NCBI GenBank assembly: GCA_023957575.1
Contig: JAMLGU010000001.1
Location: forward strand, 620,001-684,000
Length of the DNA: 64,000 nucleotides
Source of the DNA: Chitinophagaceae bacterium
Lineage (GTDB): Bacteria; Bacteroidota; Bacteroidia; Chitinophagales; Chitinophagaceae
Reading direction: 5' to 3'
Part shown: positions 46,075-55,085 of the stretch, one piece after another
Numbering within the stretch: position 1 is the stretch's first letter
How the letters are laid out: each line of letters begins with the position of its first letter
Made by a program: the position numbers and the translations under genes
Notes under the pieces: generated by a model
Told to the model about the DNA's origin: nothing
What the model saw: the letters and a program-made list of their open reading frames with translations, nothing else
The model's database searches: none

Positions 46075-48228
46075 TTATATCACCTTCAGATATCGTGCCA
46101 TCCAGTAAGGCAACAGATATTCGGCTCCGCTTAATTCTTCTCTGCCGCTATAGCCGCCATCTAACGAAAACTCATTTGCATTATAACGATGAGCAGCCCT
46201 CTCTCTTGGAGATAATACTTCTTTGGTTGACTGTTGTCTGAAATTAGGCTCCAGAAAATCAAGATCTTTTCGTATAGAATTTTTAAAATCCCAGCGAATC
46301 TGGTCAATTGGGAATTCTCTTAAATACCATAAAGTAGATTCTTTGTCAAACGAGCCTTCTGTACCAAAGGTAATGAGATTCCATACCGGGTTTTTTTCAG
46401 GCAATTCTATTTGCCAGAAATCCTTAATAGCCTTGCCGTATAGTTTTTGCAGATTGATGTCAAAGGCATAATGATACAATACCCAGTAGGAGAGAAACTC
46501 CATTTCGTCATCAGAGTGGTTCCATGGCCCCATCCCCATATCTATACCTTCATAAAAATAGCCTTCGGTAGCCTTGATATTAAACGGGCTTATTAAGATA
46601 TTTTCCAGGTATCCATGCTCTTTCATTAACCTCAACGCTTCGTTTTTGAAAATAGCTTTTCCTGTTAGTTTATAAGCCAGTTGCAGCCCGGCAATCAGAT
46701 GTGTAGCGCCTAATTTTCGGTCGCTAATCGTTTTTGCATAACTGTTTATATAATCAGGGTGCCATCTTCCCCAAAGGGTGGGCTTGCCATCTTGGTCAAC
46801 AAAATTGTAGTTGTTTTTAATAATATGTGTTAAAATGGTATCTACAAAATTTGCCACTCTTTTTTTCTCCTCCTTGGTTTTGGCTATAAACTGGTCCATC
46901 ACCGCAGCAGCAAAAATATGACCTACAAATTCATCGCTGCTGGTGGTGCCTTTCCATTCCCAGGCAGTATCTTTTCCGGTTCTCCATGCTTTCGGGTCCG
47001 ATACTTTGAATCCGGTACGCTCATAGGTGCGCGAAGGAAACCCTTCTAATGGATTGATAGAAACCAATCGTTCATAAGCTTCAAATGTTTCCCAGGCATG
47101 TTTCTTAGCTATTTCTTCTTTGGTTACGGCATAGCGAAAAGCCTGGCTTCCAATGTAAAATGAAGACCATAGTCCGTCATTATCAGTATCTATCATTTCT
47201 GCGGTTGTCAGGTCGCCGGGCGTTTTAAGCCTTATTTCTGCCAGCAAGCCATATCGGATATGCCTCCTGCGGATTTTGTCTTGAAAATAATCGGCTTTTC
47301 CGAAGAAAGTATAGGGTTTATACGAAATTTTACTAACACCTTTAACGCTTAAAAAATAAAGGTCATTATGATTCCCTTTTGTCATGCCAATAATTTGATC
47401 ATCCAAAAGCCATCTCAATGAAGCATAATAGTCAAACTTGCCATCTTTCCGTTCCATAAATGCTCCATTGGGTGTGCCGGCCCAAATTTGATTATTGGAA
47501 GAGGTAAGAAAACGAATATCCTGAATCGGAATTTTAGTTTTCAGGTTAAAGACAGGATTGCCATTTGTTTTATTAATGGCATAATATCCGCCGACTGTGC
47601 CGATGATTATGTCATTGCCCTTGAAAGCGAGCGATTGCATGTTTTTTCCTTTGTGTAAGGGAAAAAATTTTCTATCTTTTAAAATATAAACAGCGTTTTT
47701 ACTTAAAGCATAAAAGTCATTTTCATTTACATAAATTTCAGAAATTTTTTCCTCCGGAATGGAAATGTCAATCCATTTTCCGTTTTCAATAATTGAAAAT
47801 TTATGCTCACCCATTAACAAAGCATATCCTTTTTTGGATACCTGAAAAGAATGATAAGTGTCGGCTGGTATCGAATAAGAAACGGTTCCTGCATATTCAT
47901 TGGTGAGCAAAAGATTATCATACAAGTAATATAAATAGCCTGTACCCTCCTGCACTGCTATGTCAAGGGGTACTTTTTCCTGAAGCGGCCGGAAACGCAG
48001 GTCTTTGATAACCTGGTTTTCAAAAACCCTGCATACGCCTTTATCGGTTAGTACATAGACTACATCATTAAAGTCAACCACAATTTTTTTCGCTACGGGA
48101 CTATTAAGTGATGGGTGAAATGTACTCTTTTCGGATGCAGGCTGAAGAAATACGGAGTCGGGCACAGCAGCGATACCGGCAAAACTAAAGACAAGAATTG
48201 CCAATAAATTCAATGATAAAAATTTCAT
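46075..48228 (-). CDS. Secreted propeller plus helical-toroid protein of unknown function
   Basis: The 717-residue protein has signal peptide MKFLSLNLLAILVFSFAGIA. Residues about 45-305 are short repeats like Reg_prop beta-propeller blades (VVYVLTDKGVCRVFEN, IWAGTPNGAFMERKDGKF, DLYFLSVKGVSKI). Residues 320-717 are helical with RRRHIRYG, PGDLTTAEMIDTDNDGLW (337-354), FRYAVT, FEAYERLVSI and GFPSRT. I recall this set in a widespread unnamed family of (alpha/alpha) toroid proteins; a glycosidase- or lyase-like role is plausible but unproven. It is 82 bases downstream of the phosphatase gene, probably in one operon. Confidence 0.75.
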   Translation of the reverse strand: MKFLSLNLLAILVFSFAGIAAVPDSVFLQPASEKSTFHPSLNSPVAKKIVVDFNDVVYVLTDKGVCRVFENQVIKDLRFRPLQEKVPLDIAVQEGTGYLYYLYDNLLLTNEYAGTVSYSIPADTYHSFQVSKKGYALLMGEHKFSIIENGKWIDISIPEEKISEIYVNENDFYALSKNAVYILKDRKFFPLHKGKNMQSLAFKGNDIIIGTVGGYYAINKTNGNPVFNLKTKIPIQDIRFLTSSNNQIWAGTPNGAFMERKDGKFDYYASLRWLLDDQIIGMTKGNHNDLYFLSVKGVSKISYKPYTFFGKADYFQDKIRRRHIRYGLLAEIRLKTPGDLTTAEMIDTDNDGLWSSFYIGSQAFRYAVTKEEIAKKHAWETFEAYERLVSINPLEGFPSRTYERTGFKVSDPKAWRTGKDTAWEWKGTTSSDEFVGHIFAAAVMDQFIAKTKEEKKRVANFVDTILTHIIKNNYNFVDQDGKPTLWGRWHPDYINSYAKTISDRKLGATHLIAGLQLAYKLTGKAIFKNEALRLMKEHGYLENILISPFNIKATEGYFYEGIDMGMGPWNHSDDEMEFLSYWVLYHYAFDINLQKLYGKAIKDFWQIELPEKNPVWNLITFGTEGSFDKESTLWYLREFPIDQIRWDFKNSIRKDLDFLEPNFRQQSTKEVLSPRERAAHRYNANEFSLDGGYSGREELSGAEYLLPYWMARYLKVI

Positions 48229-48310
48229 AAAAAAAGCAATCGTTAGAAAATAAAATATGCCAATTATTTCCTAAGAAATATTTGGGTTTAAAAATTGATT
48301 AAAATAATAC

Positions 48311-49924
48311 TTATTGATGTGCTACTTCGGTAATCACTTCTCCGATGCAGCCACTCGGCATCTGAACTCTCAATATTGCAGCTACAGTTGGTGCAATATC
48401 TGTCATGCCCACAGTACGGTTGGTCTTGCCGGGCTTAATGCCTTTACCCATCCATACCAATGGAATATGTGCATCGTAAGGGTTCCAATCGCCATGAGTA
48501 GCGCCCATTCTTGAGCCATTCTTCCATCCGGCTGATTTTATAACTACAATATCACCACTTCTTTTTGGATGATACCCGTTGATATACATTGTTTTAGCAG
48601 GTTCAGGAAGGCTTGCCATTGCCAGTTTTTCATTATCAAAAACGTTTTGAATACCCTTGTCTTTTTTCAGTTCTTTGGCTATAACACTCACCAATACATC
48701 TCTTCTGATTTTTCCTTTTTCCATCTCTTCATAATTAAGGTAGAGTTGTCCGTTGGAGCTTGCCAGAATGAGCTTTGGTTGCCCAAATTGTTTGTTTAAA
48801 AGTTCATTCAGGTTTTCCACCATTTTGCCTGGAACCACACCTGTAGGCAATTTATGTTCTTCAAGAAAACCGGGAGACTGATTGCCCCCATGATCGGCTG
48901 TTATGAAGAAGAGATAGCCGTCTTTTCCAAATTTTTTATCCAGAAAGTTGAAGAAGTCTTCTAAATCTTTATCCAATCGTAAATAGTTGTCTTCTATTTC
49001 GATAGAGGTGGGGCCAAATTGGTGACCGATGCCATCCGGGCTGGAAAGGCTCACAGCCAGTATGTCAGTAAAAGCTCCCTTGCCTAACCCATAACCATCA
49101 ATCGCTCGTTTTGCAAATTCGAGTGTAAAGGTACTACCAAAAGGAGTGCCTGTAAGTCCTGCTTTCAAATGTGGGAAAACCGGTTTGTCTTCGCCCTTAA
49201 AAACATTTTCATAATCCTTATCATCCTTATCACTCAATGTATATGTATTTATAGGGTAAAGTGTGTTCCATCCATTTGGCATCAGTTTCTTCTGCCAGTC
49301 TGTTTTGTTGAATTCTTTTACCCAATCAGGTAGTTCATTCATGTAATAACTACTGGTTACGAACTTATTGTTTTCGTTCCAGAAGGCGCCATTGGCAGCA
49401 TGTCCGCCCGGCAAAATAGCGGCTCTGTCTTTGATGGCAACACTTACAACCTTACTCTGAAAATTGGTGGCAATTCTTAATTCATCGCCGATGGTTGTTA
49501 CCAATAAGTTATTGGGTGATTTGCTGAATTTGGAGGAAGTGCCAACTGCTGTTGACGTTGAATCTTCGACGTTTGAGATAGACTTCCCCCATTCTCTGTC
49601 ATACCAGTCGTTTCCGGCAATGCCGTGAATGGCAGGAACAGAGCCTGTCCAAACTGATGAGTGGCCAATGGCAGTAATAGTGGGAGCATGTTTAATCATA
49701 GTGTTTTCACAACTAAAACCGTCTCTGATTAACCTCTCGAATCCGCCTTCTCCGTATCTGTTCCGGTATTTATACAGATAGTCCCAGCGCATCTGATCCA
49801 CCATCATACCTACTACAATTTTTGGTTTTTGTTGCTCAATTGTTTTTGTGTTTTGAGCATGGCCACTATTTGTACCAAAGAAGAAAACAACCAACAGAAA
49901 TAAAATTTTTTTCATCCTTTTCAA
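48311..49924 (-). CDS. pafA: PafA-type alkaline phosphatase
   Basis: The 537-residue protein has signal peptide up to GTNSGHAQ (start ATG 49924; MKK at 49915 also possible). It belongs to the alkaline phosphatase superfamily and matches PafA of Elizabethkingia: Asp43 in MMVDQMRWDY binds zinc, HAPTITAIGHSS holds the Thr nucleophile (Thr84), Asn105 lies in AGNDWYD, and the KxR pair Lys165/Arg167 in SVAIKDRAA marks monoesterases. Further zinc ligands appear in SSPDGIGHQFGP and FITADHGG. It frees phosphate from organic monoesters in the periplasm, and in its relatives without repression by phosphate. Confidence 0.92.
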   Translation of the reverse strand: MKRMKKILFLLVVFFFGTNSGHAQNTKTIEQQKPKIVVGMMVDQMRWDYLYKYRNRYGEGGFERLIRDGFSCENTMIKHAPTITAIGHSSVWTGSVPAIHGIAGNDWYDREWGKSISNVEDSTSTAVGTSSKFSKSPNNLLVTTIGDELRIATNFQSKVVSVAIKDRAAILPGGHAANGAFWNENNKFVTSSYYMNELPDWVKEFNKTDWQKKLMPNGWNTLYPINTYTLSDKDDKDYENVFKGEDKPVFPHLKAGLTGTPFGSTFTLEFAKRAIDGYGLGKGAFTDILAVSLSSPDGIGHQFGPTSIEIEDNYLRLDKDLEDFFNFLDKKFGKDGYLFFITADHGGNQSPGFLEEHKLPTGVVPGKMVENLNELLNKQFGQPKLILASSNGQLYLNYEEMEKGKIRRDVLVSVIAKELKKDKGIQNVFDNEKLAMASLPEPAKTMYINGYHPKRSGDIVVIKSAGWKNGSRMGATHGDWNPYDAHIPLVWMGKGIKPGKTNRTVGMTDIAPTVAAILRVQMPSGCIGEVITEVAHQ

Positions 49925-50353
49925 ATTTTTATGATAGAAAATAATTATTTAATAACCTTTTAGATAACTTAAAAATGTATTCAAATAATGGCTGCAACAA
50001 ACAAGATAATAGTTATTAGATATACCCCCTTTAGGATAACCCGAAAAGTACTCAGAAGTATAAATAAACCTGCCAAATTTATGAAATTTTTTTGATGAAA
50101 CCTCCCTTTTATTTACTTTAAGCTCAATCTTTTTGATACTGAAAGAAAGGTTAGGCGTTGTCGGAAAAAATCATCATAAAAATGTACAAAAGGTAGATGT
50201 AAACATCAATTTAGTAGATGAAAAACGATCACTATCAATTTACATTTGAAACAGAAAGTCATTGAAGCAAAAAAGATCAGCAAAGAAAGAGATTAAAAAC
50301 GATTTGGAAGAATAACGTGAATCTATTCAGTTATTTCATTTAAAATATCCATT
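49925..50353. other. Divergent non-coding gap
   Basis: This 429-base AT-rich gap between pafA and the DHDPS-family gene has no reading frame. A minus-strand TAAATTTG (50081-50074) fits a -7 element and could serve pafA, leaving a 150-base leader; no clear -33 was found. Nothing was recognised for the plus strand. Confidence 0.45.
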
Positions 50354-51295
50354 ATGCAATTACAAAGCTTATCGCAAGGATTATGGCCGGTAATGCTCAC
50401 GCCTTTTTCTTATAATAACAAGGTAGATTTAAAAAGTCTTAAAGAGCTTACCGAGTTTTATATCCAATCAGGAGCCAGTGGTTTATTTGCAAATTGCTTG
50501 TCGAGCGAAATGTTTCAACTGACCGAGAGTGAAAGACTTCAAATTGTATCGACTGTTGTGAAGATCGCTTCAAAATATAAATTAAATGTGGCTGCTACCG
50601 GCACTTTTAGCACTGACATGACAGAATCGGCCGATTTTATAAAGAAGGTGTTTGATACGGGAGTGGCTGCCGTAGTTATTATATCGAACCAGCTTGGCCA
50701 CATCGAAGATGATGAAACAGTGGTGAAGAAGAATCTGGAAAAATTAATAAAGCATACAAAGAATATTCCACTGGGAATATATGAATGTCCCTATCCGTAC
50801 AAAAGATTAGTATCACCCTCGCTTATAAAGTGGATGGAGCAAACGCAGGTTTTTTATTACATGAAAGATACAAGCTGCAACCCGCTGGCCATAGAAAAAA
50901 AAGTAGCAGCAATAAAAGGTACCAGATTTTCATTATACAATGCGAATACTGCCACAGCGCTGAGTTCTCTGGAAATGGGGGCCAGTGGCTTATCGCCGAT
51001 TGGGGCTAATTTTTATCCGGAGTTATATAAATATATGTTAGATAATTATCGCAAAAAAGAGAAAAAAGAATCACTTCAAAAACTGAATGACCGTCTCAAT
51101 GTGATGGAGGGAATCGCCTCAAAATGCTATCCCTACTCGGCAAAACTGTTTCTTCAATCAAGAAAATTAAACCTCACTACCCAATGCAGGATACAGCACG
51201 AAAATATGCGTACAGAAGATTATATAAACCTGAAATCGCTGGAGGCAATGCGCTGTTCTGTGATGGAAGAATTTGATATAAAATCCCAAAAATAA
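50354..51295 (+). CDS. Dihydrodipicolinate synthase / N-acetylneuraminate lyase family aldolase
   Basis: The 313-residue TIM barrel of class I aldolase type has Tyr143 in GIYECPYP and the Schiff-base Lys171 in YYMKDTS; their spacing of 28 equals Tyr133-Lys161 of DapA. The GTTGE loop that binds pyruvate carboxylate in DapA reads NCLSSE here (47-52), and the C-terminus is longer, so it is not the lysine-pathway enzyme. Members of this kind cleave or make 2-keto-3-deoxy sugar acids or sialic acids with pyruvate. The nearby fucosidases make a deoxy-sugar acid substrate attractive, but this is inference. Confidence 0.82.
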   Translation: MQLQSLSQGLWPVMLTPFSYNNKVDLKSLKELTEFYIQSGASGLFANCLSSEMFQLTESERLQIVSTVVKIASKYKLNVAATGTFSTDMTESADFIKKVFDTGVAAVVIISNQLGHIEDDETVVKKNLEKLIKHTKNIPLGIYECPYPYKRLVSPSLIKWMEQTQVFYYMKDTSCNPLAIEKKVAAIKGTRFSLYNANTATALSSLEMGASGLSPIGANFYPELYKYMLDNYRKKEKKESLQKLNDRLNVMEGIASKCYPYSAKLFLQSRKLNLTTQCRIQHENMRTEDYINLKSLEAMRCSVMEEFDIKSQK

Positions 51296-51365
51296 TGTTT
51301 GGTTTTTTTTAGGAGATAAATAATATCTTCGTATAAATAAATCTTGTCATTAAAAAAAAGCAACT

Positions 51366-51959
51366 ATGAAACATTTATTCATCGCTATCGCGGTAGTATT
51401 ATTTGCATTGTCTGTTTCTGCACAGGAAGAATTTCTTTTTCAGTTTAAAGATGCCAAAGGAAAGTATGGTTTTAAGGATATGATGACCAATAAAGTAGTG
51501 ATTCCGGCACAATATGATGAAGTGGGTAACTTTATGAGAGAAGCAAATCTGGCATGGGTAAAGAAAAATAAGAAGTATGGCTTTATAGACAATAAGGGTA
51601 AATTAATTGTTCCGTTGATTTACGATTTTGCGCTTGATTTTACCAATGGGAGAGCGTTGGTAAATAAGGGGCGACATACAACTGAAGATCCCGCGGGTTA
51701 TAAACCGGGGAAATATGGATTTATTGATAAAACCGGCAAAGAAGTAATACCGTTGATTTATACGGAAGCCGAATTTTTCAATGAAGACAGAGCAAGGGTT
51801 GGTAACGGCGAAAAAGTGGGTTTTATTGACCCCTCCGGAAAGGAAGTAATTCCACTTATTTATGATGATGCCGACTTACATTTTAAAGAAGGTAAAGTAG
51901 AAGTAACCTTGGGTGAGAAAACTTTTTTTATAGATAAAAGCGGTAAAAAAGTAAAATAA
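51366..51959 (+). CDS. Exported WG-repeat protein
   Basis: The 197-residue protein has signal peptide MKHLFIAIAVVLFALSVSAQ. It then has about five WG repeats of roughly 35 residues: KYGFKDMMTNKVVIPAQYDE, KYGFIDNKGKLIVPLIYDF, KYGFIDKTGKEVIPLIYTE, KVGFIDPSGKEVIPLIYDD and a last TFFIDKSGKKVK. WG repeats form small beta-propeller-like blades and are common in cell-envelope proteins of Bacteroidota without known ligand. It lies 70 bases after the aldolase gene on the same strand. Confidence 0.88.
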   Translation: MKHLFIAIAVVLFALSVSAQEEFLFQFKDAKGKYGFKDMMTNKVVIPAQYDEVGNFMREANLAWVKKNKKYGFIDNKGKLIVPLIYDFALDFTNGRALVNKGRHTTEDPAGYKPGKYGFIDKTGKEVIPLIYTEAEFFNEDRARVGNGEKVGFIDPSGKEVIPLIYDDADLHFKEGKVEVTLGEKTFFIDKSGKKVK

Positions 51960-51987
51960 TCACCTCCTCTTAATTTTTATTTTGCAA

Positions 51988-53436
51988 TTAATACACCGTA
52001 ATATTTGAAATCAGCGGTGAGGCTTTTGCATCCAAAATCCTTACTCTTATTTTATTGGTTACTGTCGGCTCTATTTTGATAATTCGTTTGTACCCGATTG
52101 TTGTACCGGTGGCCGCCTCTTTCCATTGGTTATTCTGCCAAACATCCACTGCGAAAGATTTTACTCTTTGGCCGAGTGCAATATATTCCTGAAGCAAAAC
52201 GTAATTAATTGGGAACCTTTTTTTCAATTCTATCTCCGCCGAAGCGCTTACAACATTATCATCTGTAGCCCAGTAAGTATTTTTATTGTTGTCGGTAATA
52301 TTTTTACCACTAAATAATTTATTGTTACCTCTGGTGTTGCTGGCTTTTACTTTTGCCTTCAAGGCAAGGTTATGGCTTAAGCGTTCATCCAATAGTTTTT
52401 TAAATTCTTTAAGTGATGCAACATCATTTTCGTGAAACAGACCTCTTCTATCGGGTGGAATATTTAATAATAAATTGGAACCTCTGCCCACTGATGTCAG
52501 ATAGATGTCGAATAATTGTTCAGGTGTTTTTACTTTTTTATCCTCCTTGGCATGATAAAACCAACCCGGTCTGATAGAAACATCCACTTCTGCAGGAATC
52601 CACTTGCTGCCATTAATAGATCCGGTGTTTAATAAATCATTGATACCCGGTTTTCCGGCATAGAGTGTATCGGGCGTAATCGTATTCCAGTTAGTAATAC
52701 CGGCGAGGCCCTTTTCATTACCTACCCACCTGATATCGGGTCCGGCATCACTGAAGAATAAAACCTGCGGCTGCATTTTCCTGACAAGTTCTAATGTGCC
52801 CGGCCAATCGTAATAGGTAGCGCCATTAATCTTTACAGAGGTACGCTTACCACCGTAGTACCCATCACCGCCATTGGCGCCATCAAACCACATTTCAAAA
52901 ACAGTGCCATAATTGATAAAGAGTTCTTTTAACTGATTTCTGTAATAAGTAATATAGGCAGGTGTTCCATAATCAGCATGGTTCCTGTCCCAGGGAGAGA
53001 GGTAAATTCCAAACTTCAGCCCATATTTCCCGGCTGCTTCACTGGTTTCTTTTACCACATCTCCTTTGCCATTTTTGTAAGGACTGTTTTTTACAGAATG
53101 TGCTGTGTATTTGCTTGGCCATAATGTAAAACCATCATGGTGTTTGGCGGTGAGAATGATTGCTTTGAAACCGGTTTCTTTAAGTGTTTTTGCCCACTGA
53201 TTTGCATCTAATTCTGTAGGATTAAATATATCAGTGCTTTCGTCACCATATCCCCATTCTTTGTCCGTAAAGGTATTAGTAGTGAAATGAATAAACGCGT
53301 ACATCTCCATTTTGTGCCACTGAAGTTGTTGTTTAGTGGGTACTGGATATACCGGTTGAGGAGGAAGCGCCTTTTGAGAAAATAATTGGGTTGAAAAAAG
53401 AACTGAAACAATTAAGAATAGGTAAAATCTTTTCAT
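51988..53436 (-). CDS. GH29 alpha-L-fucosidase with C-terminal F5/8C-like domain
   Basis: The 482-residue protein has signal peptide to about STQLFSQ. The GH29 barrel (about 35-350) shows TAKHHDGFTLWPS (HHDGF, 99-103) and the nucleophile Asp185 in FEMWFDGANGG. The C-terminal ~125 residues (LSHNLALKAKVKASNTRG, TYWATDD, VLLQEYIALGQRVKSFAVD) look like a discoidin/F5-8C sugar-binding domain. WFDGANGGDGYYG and the short barrel resemble the GH29-B group, which prefers alpha-1,3/1,4-linked fucose next to branched galactose. It starts 15 bases after the other fucosidase gene, so the two are cotranscribed. Confidence 0.92.
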   Translation of the reverse strand: MKRFYLFLIVSVLFSTQLFSQKALPPQPVYPVPTKQQLQWHKMEMYAFIHFTTNTFTDKEWGYGDESTDIFNPTELDANQWAKTLKETGFKAIILTAKHHDGFTLWPSKYTAHSVKNSPYKNGKGDVVKETSEAAGKYGLKFGIYLSPWDRNHADYGTPAYITYYRNQLKELFINYGTVFEMWFDGANGGDGYYGGKRTSVKINGATYYDWPGTLELVRKMQPQVLFFSDAGPDIRWVGNEKGLAGITNWNTITPDTLYAGKPGINDLLNTGSINGSKWIPAEVDVSIRPGWFYHAKEDKKVKTPEQLFDIYLTSVGRGSNLLLNIPPDRRGLFHENDVASLKEFKKLLDERLSHNLALKAKVKASNTRGNNKLFSGKNITDNNKNTYWATDDNVVSASAEIELKKRFPINYVLLQEYIALGQRVKSFAVDVWQNNQWKEAATGTTIGYKRIIKIEPTVTNKIRVRILDAKASPLISNITVY

Positions 53437-53451
53437 AAAAAATCTGAAAGT

Positions 53452-54891
53452 TTATTTTTTATACTGAAAACAGAACGCCGGTGAATAACTTTTTCTAAGT
53501 TTTGCAGGAACCTGCACTATTGTTTTGTTATCAACCACTTTCCATTTCGCTTTTTCGCCGGTGGCTACAGATATAATGCTACTGCCTTTCGCCGGAGTAT
53601 TTCCCTCCCATTCTATAGTTTGAGGTATTTCCCTGTTTTGATTCAGATGAAGTGCAAAGCCGGTTTTTTTGTCTTTTGACTGAACAAAAAAAGTATTGCC
53701 ATCCACATAATGGTCGGTGGTTCTGGTATTATAAATGGCGCTGCCGTTTTTCTTCATCCAGTCACCGATTTCATTGAGTTTCCCTACTACATCATCGGGG
53801 ATTAATCCTTCGGGAGAAGGGCCAACGCCCAATAATAAACTGCCTCCTTTGGCTACAATTTCTATCAAAGTGTGAATGATTGCATCTGATGATTTCAGTT
53901 TCTGATTTTTTACATATCCCCAGTCAGTCCCCATTGTCATGCAGCTTTCCCAGGGATAATCCAGTTTTTTATCGGGAACTCTCTGTTCGGGAGTTTGATA
54001 ATTTTCGTAAGGGCCATGAACGGTTCTGTCCACAATTAAAATTCCTGGCTGCTTATTTCTTGCCATTGAGGCTATTCGTGGCATGTTGATGTCCTGACTC
54101 CACTCGGGTATTGGCGCACCCCAGGATAATACTTCATCATTTACAGTCTCTTTTGACCTCACCCAACCGCCATCTAACCACAGTATGTCTATTGAACCAT
54201 AATCAGTCATCAGTTCCTGAATCTGATTAAAGGTGAAGTTTTTGTAGTTTTCCCATTTCTGCGGATATTTTCTGATGTCATAATTATTATTTCGGTTGGC
54301 TGTGGCATAGTATGGCCACCAGTAATCCTGATTATGCCAGTCGGGTTTTGAAAAATAAGCGCCTATCATCATACCTTTATTTCTGAAAGCATCAAAAACA
54401 TATTTCGCCACATTTGCCTTAGGATGAAGGGAGAAAGGTCCGTTACTGATTTTGAAATCAGACTGTTTGGTGTCAAACATATTAAACCCGTCATGATGCT
54501 TTGTGGTGAATACCAAGTATTTCATACCGGCATTGGATGCGGCATCGGCCCATTGCTCCGGATTGAATTTTTGAGGATTAAAACGATCTTTCAAGCTCCA
54601 GTACCACCGTTTATAACCTTCATAGTTGTTGGTTATGGACGTATCCCTGTTTATCCAGTCTTCCGAGCAAATAGACCATGACTCAATAATGCCGGGAACC
54701 GCATAAAGACCCCAGTGGATAATCATTCCAAATTTCTGATCCTGCCATTGATCCAGTTTGTTTTTTACAAGTGGTTCAGTAGGCCATTCATACTTTGATG
54801 ATTGGGGATGCACACCCTGATCTTGAGCCTGCAGATAGCAAAAGCCTGCTATTGTAAATAAAAAAATAAATATGAAAATTTTCCTAATCAT
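53452..54891 (-). CDS. GH29 alpha-L-fucosidase
   Basis: The 479-residue protein has signal peptide MIRKIFIFIFLFTIAGFCYLQAQ. The GH29 barrel contains FGMIIHWGLYAVPG, TTKHHDGFNMFDTKQSD (HHDGF 132-136) and the nucleophile Asp240 in DILWLDGGW. A C-terminal beta-sandwich (about 390-479) follows. It differs strongly from the adjacent fucosidase and keeps the HWG/SxWS features of GH29-A enzymes, which act on a wider range of alpha-fucosides. It is the first gene of the operon; an inverted repeat lies 9 bases before its start codon. Confidence 0.92.
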   Translation of the reverse strand: MIRKIFIFIFLFTIAGFCYLQAQDQGVHPQSSKYEWPTEPLVKNKLDQWQDQKFGMIIHWGLYAVPGIIESWSICSEDWINRDTSITNNYEGYKRWYWSLKDRFNPQKFNPEQWADAASNAGMKYLVFTTKHHDGFNMFDTKQSDFKISNGPFSLHPKANVAKYVFDAFRNKGMMIGAYFSKPDWHNQDYWWPYYATANRNNNYDIRKYPQKWENYKNFTFNQIQELMTDYGSIDILWLDGGWVRSKETVNDEVLSWGAPIPEWSQDINMPRIASMARNKQPGILIVDRTVHGPYENYQTPEQRVPDKKLDYPWESCMTMGTDWGYVKNQKLKSSDAIIHTLIEIVAKGGSLLLGVGPSPEGLIPDDVVGKLNEIGDWMKKNGSAIYNTRTTDHYVDGNTFFVQSKDKKTGFALHLNQNREIPQTIEWEGNTPAKGSSIISVATGEKAKWKVVDNKTIVQVPAKLRKSYSPAFCFQYKK

Positions 54892-54899
54892 AAATCTGT

Positions 54900-54920
54900 T
54901 TTTATCGAATCGAGATAAAA
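54900..54920 (-). promoter_or_regulatory. Inverted repeat before the fucosidase operon
   Basis: TTTTATC (54900-54906) and GATAAAA (54914-54920) are perfect inverse copies around a 7-base centre GAATCGA. At 9 bases from the start codon it could be an operator or a leader hairpin. It does not match the LacI-type sites at the susC promoters. Confidence 0.4.
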
Positions 54921-55002
54921 GATGTTTTTAAGTATTATTAAAATTGAAAGGTATAAAAAATTAATGGTTATACCTGCTACCCTGACAAATATCATGTTTA
55001 TA

Positions 55003-55042
55003 TTAAAAAACGGTTCGGATTTAATGAAACTCCGAACCGTTT
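55003..55042 (-). terminator. Intrinsic terminator of mrp
   Basis: AAACGGTTCGGA and TCCGAACCGTTT (55008-55019 with 55031-55042) form a perfect 12-bp stem; on the minus strand it is followed by six T. It lies about 45 bases beyond the mrp stop. Confidence 0.88.
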
Positions 55043-55085
55043 ATTTGAAAAACAGAATTTATAATTAATTGCCTTCTTAGTTCAA

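Noticed and set aside
50354..51295. dapA of lysine biosynthesis
   Set aside because: The pyruvate-binding GTTGE loop is replaced, the protein is longer at the C-terminus, and the neighbours are catabolic; only the superfamily is called.
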